From Closterium sp. Naga37s-1 (Eukaryota; Streptophyta; Zygnematophyceae; Desmidiales; Closteriaceae), in the NCBI GenBank assembly GCA_947471745.1, contig CANJKZ010000777.1, forward strand, positions 3,549,001 through 3,613,000: a stretch of DNA of 64,000 nucleotides, in the 5' to 3' direction. Position numbers and translations under genes: made by a program. Shown here piece by piece: positions 10,169 to 21,085 of this stretch; position 1 is the stretch's first letter; each line of letters opens with the position of its first letter. The notes below the pieces were generated by a model. That model was not told the origin of the DNA and searched no databases. It saw nothing but the letters and a program-made list of their open reading frames with translations.

Positions 10169-12095
10169 CTACTGCTGCACCTTATTGTCGCCGTCGCCGA
10201 CGTCGGCCAGACAAACTTGGCCGATGGCGACAGAGCACCGGTTGAAAGCCGGAAAATGCAGCGCCTTCGTCAGGAAGTCCGTCGGCTGCACGGTGGTCGG
10301 GATGTAGTTCAGCACGAACTTCCCGCGCCTCACCATGTGCTGCAGCCAGGCGTAGCGTCGCTCCATGTGCTTGAGGTTGCCCGTCAGCCCCAAGCCCTCA
10401 GCGACCGTGATTGCCGACTTGTTGTCGACGCGGAGGATGGTCGGCTGCCCAGCGTCGAGCAGCTTGAATTTTGCAAGGAGGAAACGAAGTCGGCGTCCCT
10501 CCTTGCCGGCATCCGTGGCCGCCACGTACTCCGACTCGGTCGATGACAATGTCGCGCACTTGATGCACGAGCTCGACCAGGAGACGGCGGCCCCTCCGTA
10601 GACGAACACGTAGCCTCCGTGCTCGTCCGGTTCTGCTTGTCGCCCGTGGCGTCGGCATCGACGTAGCCGATCAGCTCCAACGATTCTGGTCCACCGCCGA
10701 ACTCCAGGGAGGTGTCGCGGGTGTCGGCGAGGTAGGCGAGGCAGCGGTCGACCTCGCGCCAATGCTGGTCGCTCCTCACCGTGAGGCCGCTCCCCAGCTT
10801 GCTGCAGGCGAACGCGATGTCCCGCCTCGTCGTCGTCGCCGCGAACTGCAGTGAGCCGACCTTCTGCCGGTACTCCTCCTCCTCGCGCTCGTGAGTCTCC
10901 TCGTCGTCGAACGTCAGCTGAGCGTTGTCGTTGACCAAGACCGGCGTCTTCAGGACTTGACTGCCCTGCTCCTCGTCGATGAAGCGCCTGCGCAACTTGT
11001 TGGCGTAGCCCTGCTGGTGCAGCCACAGCTTCCTGGCCGGCCTGTCGCGCACGATCTCCAGCCCAAGGTACTTCACCACCAGCGAGATCTCACGCAGCTC
11101 GAAGGCGGCCTCCAGCAGCTCCTTCAGCATCGCGGTGCTGCTGCTAGCGGCGAGCAGGTCGTCGACATAGACCAGCACTCAGCAGGTCACTCCGTCGTCG
11201 CCGGCCTTGAAGTGGAGCGCCTCGTCGACCTGGCTCTTCTTCCAGCCAGCGCCCAGCAGCACACTATCGAGAGCCCTGTACCACAGCATCGGCGACTGCT
11301 TCAGCCCGTAGAGGCTCTTCAGCAGCTTACCCGGCTGGTCCCGTCGTCGAAGTTGTCCGGCTGGTACATGTAGAGCACCCTGTCGAGCTTGCTCTGCAGG
11401 AAAGTGTTCTTCATGTCGAGCTGCATCAGGTTGAGGTCGAGGACGGCAACGATGCTGAGAAAGATCCTCAGCGTGACGTAGCTGCTCACCGGTGAGTACG
11501 TCTCGTCGTAGTCGGCACCGTACACCTGCGTGAAGCCCTTCACGACCAGCCTCGCCTTCTCGCGCTCGACGGTGTCGTCGATGCGGTACTTGGTCGTCAG
11601 CACCCACCGGTTCTTCATGTTGTTCACTCCGCGTGGGCTTTCGACCAGCTCCCAAGTCCCCATACCGATGAGGCTGCGGATCTCTTCTTCCATGGCAGCC
11701 TTCACCGTCTCACCCTTCCAGCTCGACAGTGCCTCCTTCACCATCATCGTGGCGATGTCCCAGCGGTGTTTGGGGTCAGCATGCACGTCAGGGTCGAGCT
11801 CCGGCAGGTCTTCATCCTCCTTGGTGTCGTCGCACAACAGGTCGTCGTTGACCTCGTCGTACACCGTGGTGAAGGCAGCTGGTGGTAGGCAGGCGTGGAA
11901 GCTCAGCCGTTCTGTTGGCCGTCGAGCTCGACCTGTGCGTCGCAGCTCAGGCTTCGTGATCGGCACTTCCACCACGTCGCTGTCGATGGACTCCTCACCC
12001 GCCGACTGCTCCCCTTTCTCGTCGATGTCCTCGTCGTCGACCAGTTGCTTCGGCCCTTCGACCAGCTGCTCGCCTGCTGCTGACTTCGACAGCTC
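10169..12095 (-). pseudogene. Element A reverse transcriptase-RNase H
   Basis: Minus-strand frames encode the copia RT: KARLVVKGFTQVYGADYDET, NAF-type QLDMKNTFLQSKLDRVLYMY, SLYGLKQSP and the catalytic VLVYVDDLLAAS, followed by RNase H with GYVDADATGDKQNR, SSTESEYVAATDA, LRVDNKSA and the usual DFLTKAL tail ending near 10169. A frameshift lies near 11330 and a TGA replaces a Trp codon near 11178 just before YVDD. Another frameshift lies near 10620. The 5' end is cut by element B at 12095; the continuation upstream is at 13452. Confidence 0.92.
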
Positions 12096-12329
12096 TGTTA
12101 CAATACTAAGTTAACTAGGAACCGGGTTTAGGGCCTAGGCTTAGTAGCCTAGGCCAAGCGGGTGTCGAGAGAATCGGGGCCAAGAGAAAGTGAGAATGTG
12201 TATTGTTCACTATAGCACACAAGGTACATATAGCAAACTAGCAAAGATGCACCACCAACAAGGAAACATAACTACACTTGAGCTAAAGCTACAGGCAGTT
12301 ATAAACATATATAAATATATATCGCGACA
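12096..12329 (-). repeat. 3' LTR of element B
   Basis: 234 bp, with a TATA-rich segment (TATATAAATATATAT) close to the CGCGACA end. It pairs with 13218-13451 with only a few visible differences. Confidence 0.93.
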
Positions 12330-13217
12330 CACCCCCTTAACTGCCTGCAGCACATAGCTAGAGTAAGTCACACCCCCTGAAAGGGTATTGCAGGCGTTGA
12401 GAAAGACGGTAGAGAGGTAAGTGAGGAGGAGGAGGCGAGAGAGAGACAGGGGAGGAGAGGAGATAAGAACAAAGGAGGAGGTAGTTATGTGCCGGTGCTG
12501 GTGCTGGTGACTGGCTTCGGTGCTGGTGCTGGTTCCTGGTGCTGGTGGCTGGCGCTGGTGCTGGTGCCTGGTGCTGTTCCGCCGCCACTCCCTTCCCCCT
12601 TGTCCTCTCTCCCCCACAGCATTCCGCCGCCACTCCCTTCCCCCTTTCCCTCTCCCACCCGCAGCGTTCCGCCGCCAATCCCTTCCCCTCCTCCCTCTCC
12701 CACCCACAGCGACCGCAGCTGCACACGCGAACAGTCGCGACGGGGGAGGGGGGGGGGTGACGAGCAGGGGGCCGGGGGAATGCGACGGGCGGAGCAAGGC
12801 GAAGGGAAGGAAGAAAACGGGACGGGGGGGAAAGGGCCGTGACAACCGCCACCGTCGCCGTCCCCTTCATTCCCGATGCCGTCCCCCCCCCTTCCCCACT
12901 CTCGCGCAGTCTCGGCAGCAGGCGTAGGCGCGGGCAGAGGTGGTGAGGGTGGGGAAATGCGACGGGCTGACGACGGTGGAAACGCGACGCGCTGGCGACG
13001 GGGGAAACGCGATGGGCTGGCGATGGGGGAAACGCAACGGGCTGGCGACGAGGGGAAAACGCGACGGGATGGCGACGGGCAGGCGACGAGGGAAAAAATG
13101 ACGGGCTGGCGACGAGGGAAACGCGGCCGGCTCGCCGCCGCGCCCGTCGCAGCGAGCGCTGTGCCACGAATAGGTGGGCCCATTAACTTAGGTCAGGAAC
13201 TTAATCGCTCTATACCA

Positions 13218-13451
13218 TGTTACAATACTAAGTTAACTAGGAACCGGGTTTAGGGCCTAGGCTTAGTAGCCTAGGCCAAGCGGGTGTCGAGAGAATCGGG
13301 GCCAAGAGAAAGTGAGAATGTGTATTGTTCACTATAGCACACAAGGTACGTATAGCAAACTAGCAAAGGTGCACCACCAACAAGGAAACATAACTACACT
13401 AGAGCTAAAGCTACAGGCAGTTATAAATATATATAAATATATATCGCGACA
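13218..13451 (-). repeat. 5' LTR of element B
   Basis: 234 bp. The adjacent minus-strand PBS (TGGTATAGAGC) begins at 13217 and reads leftward. Confidence 0.93.
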
Positions 13452-15615
13452 AGCTCCCTTGTCGACCGCCCTGGCTGTTGCTCCCCTGTCGAGTGTACCC
13501 CTGCTGTTGCCTCCTGTTCGACCGGCTGCCCTGTCTGGTGCTCCCTTGTCGTCGACGGCTTCCCATCCTGGTCGACGAGCTTGGTGCCTTGTCGACCGCC
13601 GGCGATGCCACTGGCCGGCGCCACAGGCGACGCCCTAGGATCCCCTCAACGCCGGTGGCCGACACAGGTGTCGAAGCAGGTCGATCTGCGACGGGAGAGG
13701 GAGGAGCAAGAACAGGGGGAGGTGGAAGAACCTCCACAACATCCTCATCAGTAGGTTCGTCGACTTCGGCGAGCAGTGGAATCGTCGCCGTCGAGGTATC
13801 CGTCGGCGGGTGTGCCTGCGTCCGCCCCGACGCCGGCCCATACTTCGCCTTCCACTCCTCCAGCCACAGCGTCTCGTAGAAGATCACCTCGACCGATGTG
13901 ACCACCTTGTTGTTGGTCAGGTCGAGCACCTCCCAGCCCTTGCTCTCCTGCGACACACCCAGGTGAAGCCCCCAACGAGCCTTCGACGCCAGCTTCCCAC
14001 CGCGCTGCTGCTCGAGAACCATGAACTGCACCATGCAGCCCCACACCCGCGCTAACGTAAGGTCGGGCTTCTTCCCGGTCGGCAACTGGTACGGAGTCGT
14101 CCCCGGCGGCGTCGTCGACCACTTCAAGCAGTTGCACACCCAGACAACCTGTCGTAGAGCAAGGTGCCACCAGTGGTGCTGCACGCCCATGTGCAGCAGC
14201 ATCGTCCGCACGGACTCGACGACCGTGCGCATCTCCCGCTCAGCCATGCCGTTCTGCTGCGGAGTGTAGGGGCACGTCAGGTCGTGGACGATGCCCTTCC
14301 CCTCGACGAAGTCGGTGAACGCCTTTGCGAGGAACTCCCCTCCTCGATCGAAGCAAAGCGACAGCACCGACTTCTTCGACTGTCGTTCCACCAGCACCAA
14401 CCACTTCTGGAACTCCTGCAGCACGTCGCTCTTCTTAGCTACCGGCATTGCCCACACGAACCGAGTATGGCGATCCTTCAGCAGCATGAAGTACAAGCTG
14501 CCATCCTTGGCAGCCACCGGAAATGGCCCGCACAAGTCAATGTGCAAGAAAGCCAGTGCCTCCTCGGCGTCCGAGCCCTTGTCGGGGAAGGTGTGCCACG
14601 CCAGCTTTCCTCCGACACATGAGACACACGGCGGGTCTGCTCCGGTCGACGGCGTGATGTCGAGCCCAACAGCAACTTCATGCTGCGCCGAGCTCTTGAT
14701 CGTGTCGACACTGACGTGCGTGAGCCTCGCATGCAACCGGTCAGGGGTTGACGCCGTCGCTGAGACGATCGTCCGTAGAGCCACCACCTCGGTTGACGGC
14801 GACCGCGTCGAGGAGGGGCAAAGGTCGGTGCAGAGGACTCGTCCGGTGTAGCGTGCTCGACCGAGCACCTCCCCGGTCGCGGTGACGAGCAGCATCTCGT
14901 CGCCGTCGCCTTGCAGCTGCACTCCGCTCTCCTTCAGTTGGCCAGCAGACAGCAGGTTCGCCTGTACGCCCGGAACGTAGAGCACGTCGGGTATGAGGGC
15001 CTGCTTCCCGGCCTCCCCTTGTAGGGCGACGGTTCCGCGACCCTCGACAGGCTGCAGCGCCCCATTGAACCCACGTACGTGCTTCACTCTGTCGTTCGGC
15101 GCCATGTCGACAAAGACCGCCTTCGTCCCCATCAGGTGGTGGGAGCACCCGCTGTCGAGCAGCACCGCCACCGCCTGGAAGTCCTTGCCAGCCTCCGGTG
15201 CCAGCGAGACCGTCGGCTCCACCACGCCGACCATCGAGCACGACGCCTCGCCGTCGCCTCGGCCCTTGCCGCTGGAGCTGTCAGCATCCTTCGTCGACGA
15301 CGTCTTCTTCGACGTCTGCTTATCCTTGCGCGGCTTCGCATCTCGACGGGGACGACGACCGGTCGACCGTCCGCGACCTCCCTTGCTGTCGTCCTCGTCG
15401 CTGTCATCGCGGTCGGGGCACTCGAAGGAGAGGTGGTCGGGGTCGCCACAGATCCAGCACTCCCGCCGTCGACCACCACCTCGTCGACCCTTGTCCCGCG
15501 TTGACCTCTTCTCGTCGACGTCCTTCGTCGACAGCCCACCTCTGCTACCACCTCCCCCCGGCTTCCCGCGCTGCCCTTGCTGCTGATTCAGCTTCGTCGG
15601 TGCAGCGTAGCTTGC
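13452..15615 (-). pseudogene. Element A protease-integrase region
   Basis: The minus strand encodes a zinc knuckle (CWICGDPDHLSFEC, CX2CX4HX4C), an aspartic protease start (LLDSGCSHHLMGTKAVF), the HHCC zinc region (LHARLTH ... CVSCVGG), and the integrase core with HIDLCGPF (Asp), CFDRGGEF (Asp) and TPQQNGMAEREM (Glu), followed by a long acidic linker to the RT. The second-Asp motif reads LCFDRGGEF against LRSDRGGEF in element C. The linker is interrupted by element B at its 3' end. The frame is otherwise long and open (607 codons), so the copy decayed relatively recently. Confidence 0.9.
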
Positions 15616-16650
15616 CTACGGAAGGAGCTCTGTGGGCTGTTCGGCCTCCTGCATCGCCTCATCTTGAAGGATGTAGCTGGTGATGGAGTCCTCGTCGAGG
15701 GACTCACGCGTGCCGGGCACCATCATCATCCTCTTCATGAGATTGTAGCCGCGCGGCAGGCCCTTGACGATGTTGGTGATGTAGGACGCCGTCGAGTATT
15801 CGGCGCCCGCCATCCGCATGTCAGCCAGGATCCGTCGAGCACGGTTGCAGTAGTCCGTCGCCGACTCCTGCTCACCCATCCGAACGTGTGTCATCTTCTC
15901 CTATAGCTGTCCGATGTACAGGTCGTCCCTGACCTGGTACGTCGACAGGATGAAGTGCCATGCCTGGTGACCAGCATCTAGTCGCTCACGACAGCTCCTG
16001 AGCGCTAGCTGCACCACCTGCGAGCAGCACCTCGAGATGACCATGAAGGTGAGCAGGTGAGCCGCACGAAACTCCCCGCGCAGCTCGACATCGTCCACGG
16101 GCGGAATTGGCACGGTGCCGTCGGCGAAGCCCTTCAGCCCAGCGACCTCCAGCTGAGGTTCTATCGACTCCCTCCAGGTGATGAGGTCCCGTCGACCTTG
16201 CAGCGGGGCGACGGTGATCCAGTCTCGCGAGAACTTAAAGTAGCCATACGCCGGTGCAATCCCGCCCGCCGTCACATGCGTCGTCGCCGAGAGCCCTCCG
16301 CCGCTTCATAGAGGAGAGCGACGTCAAACATCGACGTCGGCACGCGAGCTGCCTGTAGCGGCCGTCGACCGCTGCACTCGCGCCTGGATTCCGTCGACAG
16401 CACCGTCGACCTTGATCACCCCTCTCTGCCTCGTGCCTTCACTGCCGCTGACTCGTGCACCACCGTCGACCTCGTCGTCGACGCCACCTTTGTTGCGCAC
16501 CGGTCGAGGAGATGCAGGACGGGAAGGGTGTTCCGTCGCCCACTGCGACCGGATGCCCAACTCGGCGATCACCAAGGGGATCGTCCCGTACTCGCCATCC
16601 GCGTGGCGTCTCCTCACGTTAGCCAAACGTGTCTCCAAGGTGTTCGCTAC
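15616..16650 (-). pseudogene. Element A gag
   Basis: Three adjacent minus-strand frames together match the gag of element C: RLANVRRRHADGEYGTIP, then TAGGIAPAYGYFKF and LITWRESIEPQLEVAG, then TDYCNRARRILADMRMAG and SYILQDEAMQEAE. A frameshift separates the first two parts (about 16300) and TAG stops interrupt at about 15900 and 15616. At the last, element C has Gln, so a C-to-T change is likely. The start codon is not clear. Confidence 0.88.
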
Positions 16651-16759
16651 ACCCGCATCAACTACGGGGTCGACCGTGGTGACTTTCGCTGCTGCCGGCC
16701 TACGAACGACTTAGTAGGTGCAAAAGTCCGCTCCTATCTGAAGGTAATCTGCGGGGCCG

Positions 16760-16777
16760 TCCACGCTCACCGCACCA
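16760..16777 (-). other. Primer-binding site of element A
   Basis: Immediately inside the 5' LTR the minus strand reads TGGTGCGGTGAGCGTGG. The TGG start fits pairing with a tRNA CCA end. The sequence is not the usual plant initiator-Met PBS, and element C has the same one (TGGTGCGGTGAGCATGG). Confidence 0.7.
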
Positions 16778-17877
16778 TGCAAAGAGTCACTCTACAATGG
16801 TAGTGAGCTAGACTACGGGGGTTGGCACGAACTATTAGGAGTGATCGTAGCTTTGCTTGGTTCCTTAGTGCTTGCACATTCACGAGAGAAATCGGCAAGA
16901 GTTTCCACTGGGCAAAGTCGAAATTTCAGAATGATTGAACAAGCAATGAAAACAATGACTACATCAGGCACCTAGCAACCCTGCAGCTAGCCTGGTCGAC
17001 CGCCAGCACAGCTCGGTCGACCGCCTGCCAGCGTTTCGTAGAGGAGCCGCGCCGGCACTGCAGAAGGGCGACCTGCCAACAGAGCAGGTCGACGGCGTGC
17101 CAATGCTGCAGCTGAGCGGCTGTCCAGCGTTGCCCCGTAGAACACAGCAGTGCGCACGCTCACAGGTGCGCGTAGACGATTGGCCCGACTTGCCTCGTTG
17201 GGCATCCGTCGGCTGTTGTCTGCACCTGACGAGCCACATCGACTTCGGGATACCAGCCCGCAGTTGCCTGCGCCATCGCGGCCTCGACGACGTTCGCGTG
17301 CCTCCGCGGAACTCGTCAAGCAGGTTACCCGGACGACCTGGTCGACCCCAGGTGCTCTGGTCGACCCCCAGGTGCCTCCGGTCGACCACCGGGTCCCTCT
17401 GGTCGACCTCCAGGTGCCTCTGGTCGACCACAACTCCCGTCGAGCTACCCCCTGGTCGACGGACCCCTTCCGTCGACCAGAACCGTCAGCGGTTGTCGCC
17501 GAGCTTCCCTCGCCGACCGCTGCTCACTTGTCAGGTCGACGGACTGCTCCGTCGACCTCCCGGTCGAGCTGTAGGTCGACGGAGACCTCCCGGTCGAGCT
17601 ATAGGGCGACGGAGACCTCCCGGTCGAGCTGTAGGTCGACGGAGACCTCCCGGTCGAACTGCCCTCCTGGTCGACGTCCCACCCGTCGCCAAGACCAGTC
17701 AGTTGGAGCTGTCGAGCTCCCTGGTCGACAGCAACACCATAGTGGTCCCCTGCAGCTCGACGAAGCCTGTCGAGCAGCTCTCCCACTGTGAACGGTCGGT
17801 TGCTACTCCCGTACATCCGACCAAGTTGTCGGCGTTGCCCAAGCGAGGGCAGGGCCAACACTCCAATCCCGTTAACA
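16778..17877 (-). repeat. 5' LTR of element A
   Basis: 1100 bp, matching 8938-10039 with scattered substitutions (a few percent by eye). Confidence 0.93.
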
Positions 17878-17882
17878 CAGTG

Positions 17883-18215
17883 CACATGTTCGCAAAAGGA
17901 CAGGGCGAATCATCGCCCTGCCCTCGAGCAGGACAGCGCACGTTCGTACGCTGTGCAGCACGACCGAAAATTCGGTCGTGCATGATCACGCGCGTGCAAG
18001 GGTGCGCGTGGGTTTCGGGGGGTGCCGAGTAATCCCGAAGGGTGCTCGGGATTGACTCGAGATTTCAGTTGAATAACTGAATCTCGAGCTTTGGCTGTTA
18101 TGACGTGGCGAACAGAATACTTCGTCAGAAAGTCATGCTACATTGCGTGATCATTTCGACAAGGTACAAAACGGTTATTTCCGTTTTACAACGGGAAAAC
18201 GGTTTTCCCACACGA
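17883..18215. repeat. Array of perfect hairpins
   Basis: Consecutive inverted repeats: CAGGGCGA-ATCA-TCGCCCTG (17901-17920), an ACAGCG/CGCTGT pair (17933-17954), CACGACCGAA-AA-TTCGGTCGTG (17959-17980), a CACGCGC/GTGCGCGTG pair (17987-18011), AATCCCGA...TCGGGATT (18031-18053), CTCGAGATT...AATCTCGAG (18056-18088), and GGGAAAAC-G-GTTTTCCC (18193-18209). A TATAAA lies at about 18446. It resembles the hairpin array in the LTR of element E, so this is probably part of an old LTR split by element A. Confidence 0.7.
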
Positions 18216-19348
18216 GGCTTCATGAATGTTAACAGGAATTCATGAGTACTCGCGAGGGGAGTCAGCACGGGCGTTTGGATCAAGTACAACTCAAATTCAG
18301 TTATTCTAATGAAGCGTATCAAGCCAACTGCAGCTCAAGTTTGACAACCGTTTTACCAAGACAACATGGCGAAGTCCTCTATTTCAGTTTTATAACTGTT
18401 TCATGTTTGCCTTGTGTTTTCTTTAGTTCGTGCTTAGTGCTTTCTATAAATGTGTGCTTGTGTCTGATTGTAATCACAACTTTGACGAGTGAAAATATTC
18501 TCTATCGACGTATTGACGCGAGGAGAATTTTTGCACACGTTCCAATCAACCGTTAACGCTTCCGCGTATGAGTTTGGGAGTGCTCTAGTGCACACGATGG
18601 TTTTCATACTTAGGGAATCCCTCTACAAACACGAACCCTTGGGCACCCAAGGACCCTTGGAGGTGAACCCGTGGGGACTACCTAGTGTGATTTAAAGGTG
18701 TGATAAGAGCTTCTAGGTCCCATATAGTGGTCAACACTTTCTTCGGGCAGTCGTCACGCCGCCTCTCCTCGCCGTCGGTTTTTCTGACGCAAATCACACA
18801 TTGCGCCTGGCTGCTCGACGAGCAGTCATTTCCATGTGCTGCTACCCGAAATCTTCGCGCACAGTGACGTCGCATGTCACTTGCCGAAGATGTCGAACGG
18901 CCTCATGCGCAACGTGACGAAGACGCCTCAACGCCACTTGCTGCATGAAGTCGCTTCCAAAAATTTCGTGCGTAGTTGACGAACACGTGGTGACGTCAAC
19001 TCGCACTACGGTCGCTTCCGACAATCTCGGACGTGCGCCGACGTCAGCCGCTACACAGTAATAACTCCGAAATTGACGAAAACGACCACTGTTAAAACTC
19101 ACGCATTAAATGCGACGACAGCAAAAGCTGTCCGCCAGGAAAGGGAGGCCACGATCGATCTTGACCGTCGAGGGCAAGGATCCGGCGGTGCACAGGAGCG
19201 CCTTGAAAATTCATGGCCGCTAGGAGCAACTACCCATTCTCCTGGCCGGCTAACGCGCTGCTCCTGGACCCCACGGCATCCTTCCCTATCCCCCCCCCCC
19301 CCCCTCGAGGGGTAATACACTCTAAAAAACGATGAGGCTAGGAAAGTA
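18216..19348. other. Probable remnant of an older LTR retroelement
   Basis: The region holds a TTCATGAATGTT motif and a TATAAATGTG box (18446), a GTGTGATTT-AAAGGTGTGATAAGAGC stretch near 18686, and no clear protein domain. On the minus strand it is the interior next to the orphan PBS at 19349. Confidence 0.3.
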
Positions 19349-19360
19349 GCTCTGATACCA
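19349..19360 (-). other. Orphan initiator-Met-type primer-binding site
   Basis: The minus strand reads TGGTATCAGAGC, the exact consensus PBS used by many plant LTR retrotransposons. A TG at 19363 could be the LTR edge (TGTGATCTAACTG). No second LTR copy was found in the window. Confidence 0.6.
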
Positions 19361-20145
19361 AGTGTGATCTAACTGCTATCTTCGTCCTATCTTTGTGAAA
19401 CAGGTTTATTTTTGCGCATTCGTGTAACCGTATGTTCGTGCATCTTAAGGTACTCTAACCCATCACTGACAATACCTCGTTTTTCGTTATCTCTTGAAGT
19501 ATCTCATTTGACGCTTTAACTCGTGGTTGTTTTTGTTGCTGTGATTGCTGTGATGATATTTCGTTGACAAGATCAGCCTTCATAGTAGCTGGGTAAACAA
19601 ACTAGCTGGGTGTGGGGCAGGGTAGCGTCTAACCTATTACAGGAGTGCTAGTTGGAGTCTAATTGAACTTCCAAGCTTGTATTGTTAGTCGTTTATATAA
19701 ATTATATTGCATTCTGCCTATCATTGAGATTTGAATTAGTATACATTTTTAACTGACTGGAGAAAGCATTGTTCTTATATTTACAGTCCAATCGTATATA
19801 TTGCTGAACTTGGCCTGTGAGGTAACCCAAATGTGGTTACCAGGATACCCCACGATTGTTATTACATTTATTAAAGTAAAAGTGTAGTTCTGTCAGGTAA
19901 CCAAATCAGGTTATCGGGTGGTAACAGTAGCGCTCTGCACATTTCCAGTGGAGAAGGTTGACGATGGTAAACGGTCGTTCGCAGACGTTCAACCCCACCA
20001 TCCCACCATAAATGGAGGGCAGTGTGAATCGCGGTTGACCCCTCATCTCATTTACCACTGAACCTTCCCCACTCGCGAACTAATCGTATACTACCGCCCA
20101 AACCCAATCAACCCCAGCTTACTCTCCGACACTGTAGCTGAACAA
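19361..20145. other. AT-rich spacer, possible LTR of the orphan element
   Basis: No domain-bearing frame. It would hold the 5' LTR of a minus-strand element if the PBS at 19349 is real, but the far edge cannot be placed. Confidence 0.3.
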
Positions 20146-20717
20146 TTGGGCGTATATGCTGGTTCGGACATCCCCCCGTTTTCCATACACAAAGGACAAT
20201 ACCCTGGGTGGTTTATTGCCCTCGGTATCAATCACGGTTCGCACAACACAAACCACACACAAGAAGGCGTTTACGATCCAAAACGCCTTCTACATATTTC
20301 TGATGGAGGTGGCGGAAAGGAGCGGGGGAGCGGCGCGAAGCGAGCGATAGTGACGCCGTGGGGACCGCTGGTGGAGGAGGCTATGTTGCCGTGTGAGAGA
20401 GAGGGGGGAGCGCGGGGAAGGGGAGAGGGGAGGGAGAGGGGGAGGGGGAGTGGTAGGGGGAAGGGGAACTCGGTGAGAGGAGCAGGATGGGGAAGGTCGG
20501 GGGGAGGGCACGGGACGAGAAACGGCGGATTCAGTGTGATTCTAAGTAGAGGTGACTCAATTGAAGAGCGTGTGGCGAGGCTGGGAGGGCCATCAAGCAC
20601 AGCAGCAGGCGGCGAGCCTATGCCCCCATCAACAGCCGTGGCACGAGAGTCAGCATGAGGGGAACACATGGGGCCTGAGCCGTTCCGACTAGCACCATCC
20701 GCGTTATCGTCACGATC

Positions 20718-20822
20718 CTCCTCCTCCTCCTCCTCCTCCTCCTCCCCCTCCTCCTCCTCCTCCTCCTCCTCCTCCTCCTCCTCCTCCTCCTCCTCCTCCT
20801 CCTCCTCCTCCTCTGCCTCCTC
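20718..20822. repeat. (CTC/GAG)n trinucleotide tract
   Basis: Nearly uninterrupted CTC repeat. It gives poly-Ser on one strand and poly-Glu on the other. Confidence 0.95.
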
Positions 20823-20954
20823 CGCCTGCTCCTCCCCGCCCAGGCTGTTCTCGTTATGCACTGATTCGATAGTGGCAAACATCCACCATGTTTCGTCGCT
20901 GCAGGGCCTTCCTGAAGACATTGTGCTGCTGCTGCTGCTGTGGGTGAGTGGGGG

Positions 20955-21085
20955 TGCTGCTGAGGGATAAGCACGGGTGCTGAGGGGTAAGCGCGGGTCT
21001 GAGGGGTAAGCGCGGGTGCTGAGGGGTAAGCGCGGGTGCTGAGGGGTAAGCGCCGGTGCTGAGGGGTAAGCGCGGGTGCTGGTGC
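20955..21085 (+). repeat. About 20-bp minisatellite with GGTAAGCG core
   Basis: Six to seven copies of GCTGAGGGGTAAGCGCGGGT. Each carries G-GTAAGCG, a strong 5' splice-site match in the sense of the plus-strand exons. The array starts just after the GTGAGT donor near 20940. Confidence 0.85.

Larger units (their letters stand above)
12096..13451 (-). mobile_element. Miniature LTR retrotransposon B (TRIM-like), nested in A
   Basis: Identical-looking 234-bp LTRs (12096-12329 and 13218-13451) start TGTTAC and end GCGACA, and the element is flanked by AGCTC on both sides (12091-12095, 13452-13456). The minus-strand primer-binding site next to the right LTR reads TGGTATAGAGCGA, similar to the initiator-Met type, and a G-rich tract (AAGGGGGTG) abuts the left LTR. 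The 888-bp interior has no retroviral domain. It is rich in degenerate GACGGGCTGGCGACG-type repeats and starts with an ATGGGCCCACC leader like element E. This is the structure of a nonautonomous TRIM. Confidence 0.95.
8938..17877 (-). mobile_element. Ty1/copia retrotransposon A, full length, with nested element B
   Basis: The element is flanked by CAGTG at 8933-8937 and 17878-17882, a 5-bp target-site duplication. Its LTRs (8938-10039 and 16778-17877) begin TG and end CA. Gene order on the minus strand is gag, protease, integrase, RT, RNase H, which is the copia order. The coding region carries stops and frameshifts and is split by element B, so it is not autonomous now. It inserted into a hairpin/heat-shock-motif region that probably belonged to an older retroelement. 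Confidence 0.95.

Noticed and set aside
10384-11655. Alternative frames overlapping element A RT on both strands.
   Set aside because: They are shadows of the GC-rich RT/RNase H coding region, which carries the conserved motifs in one frame set.
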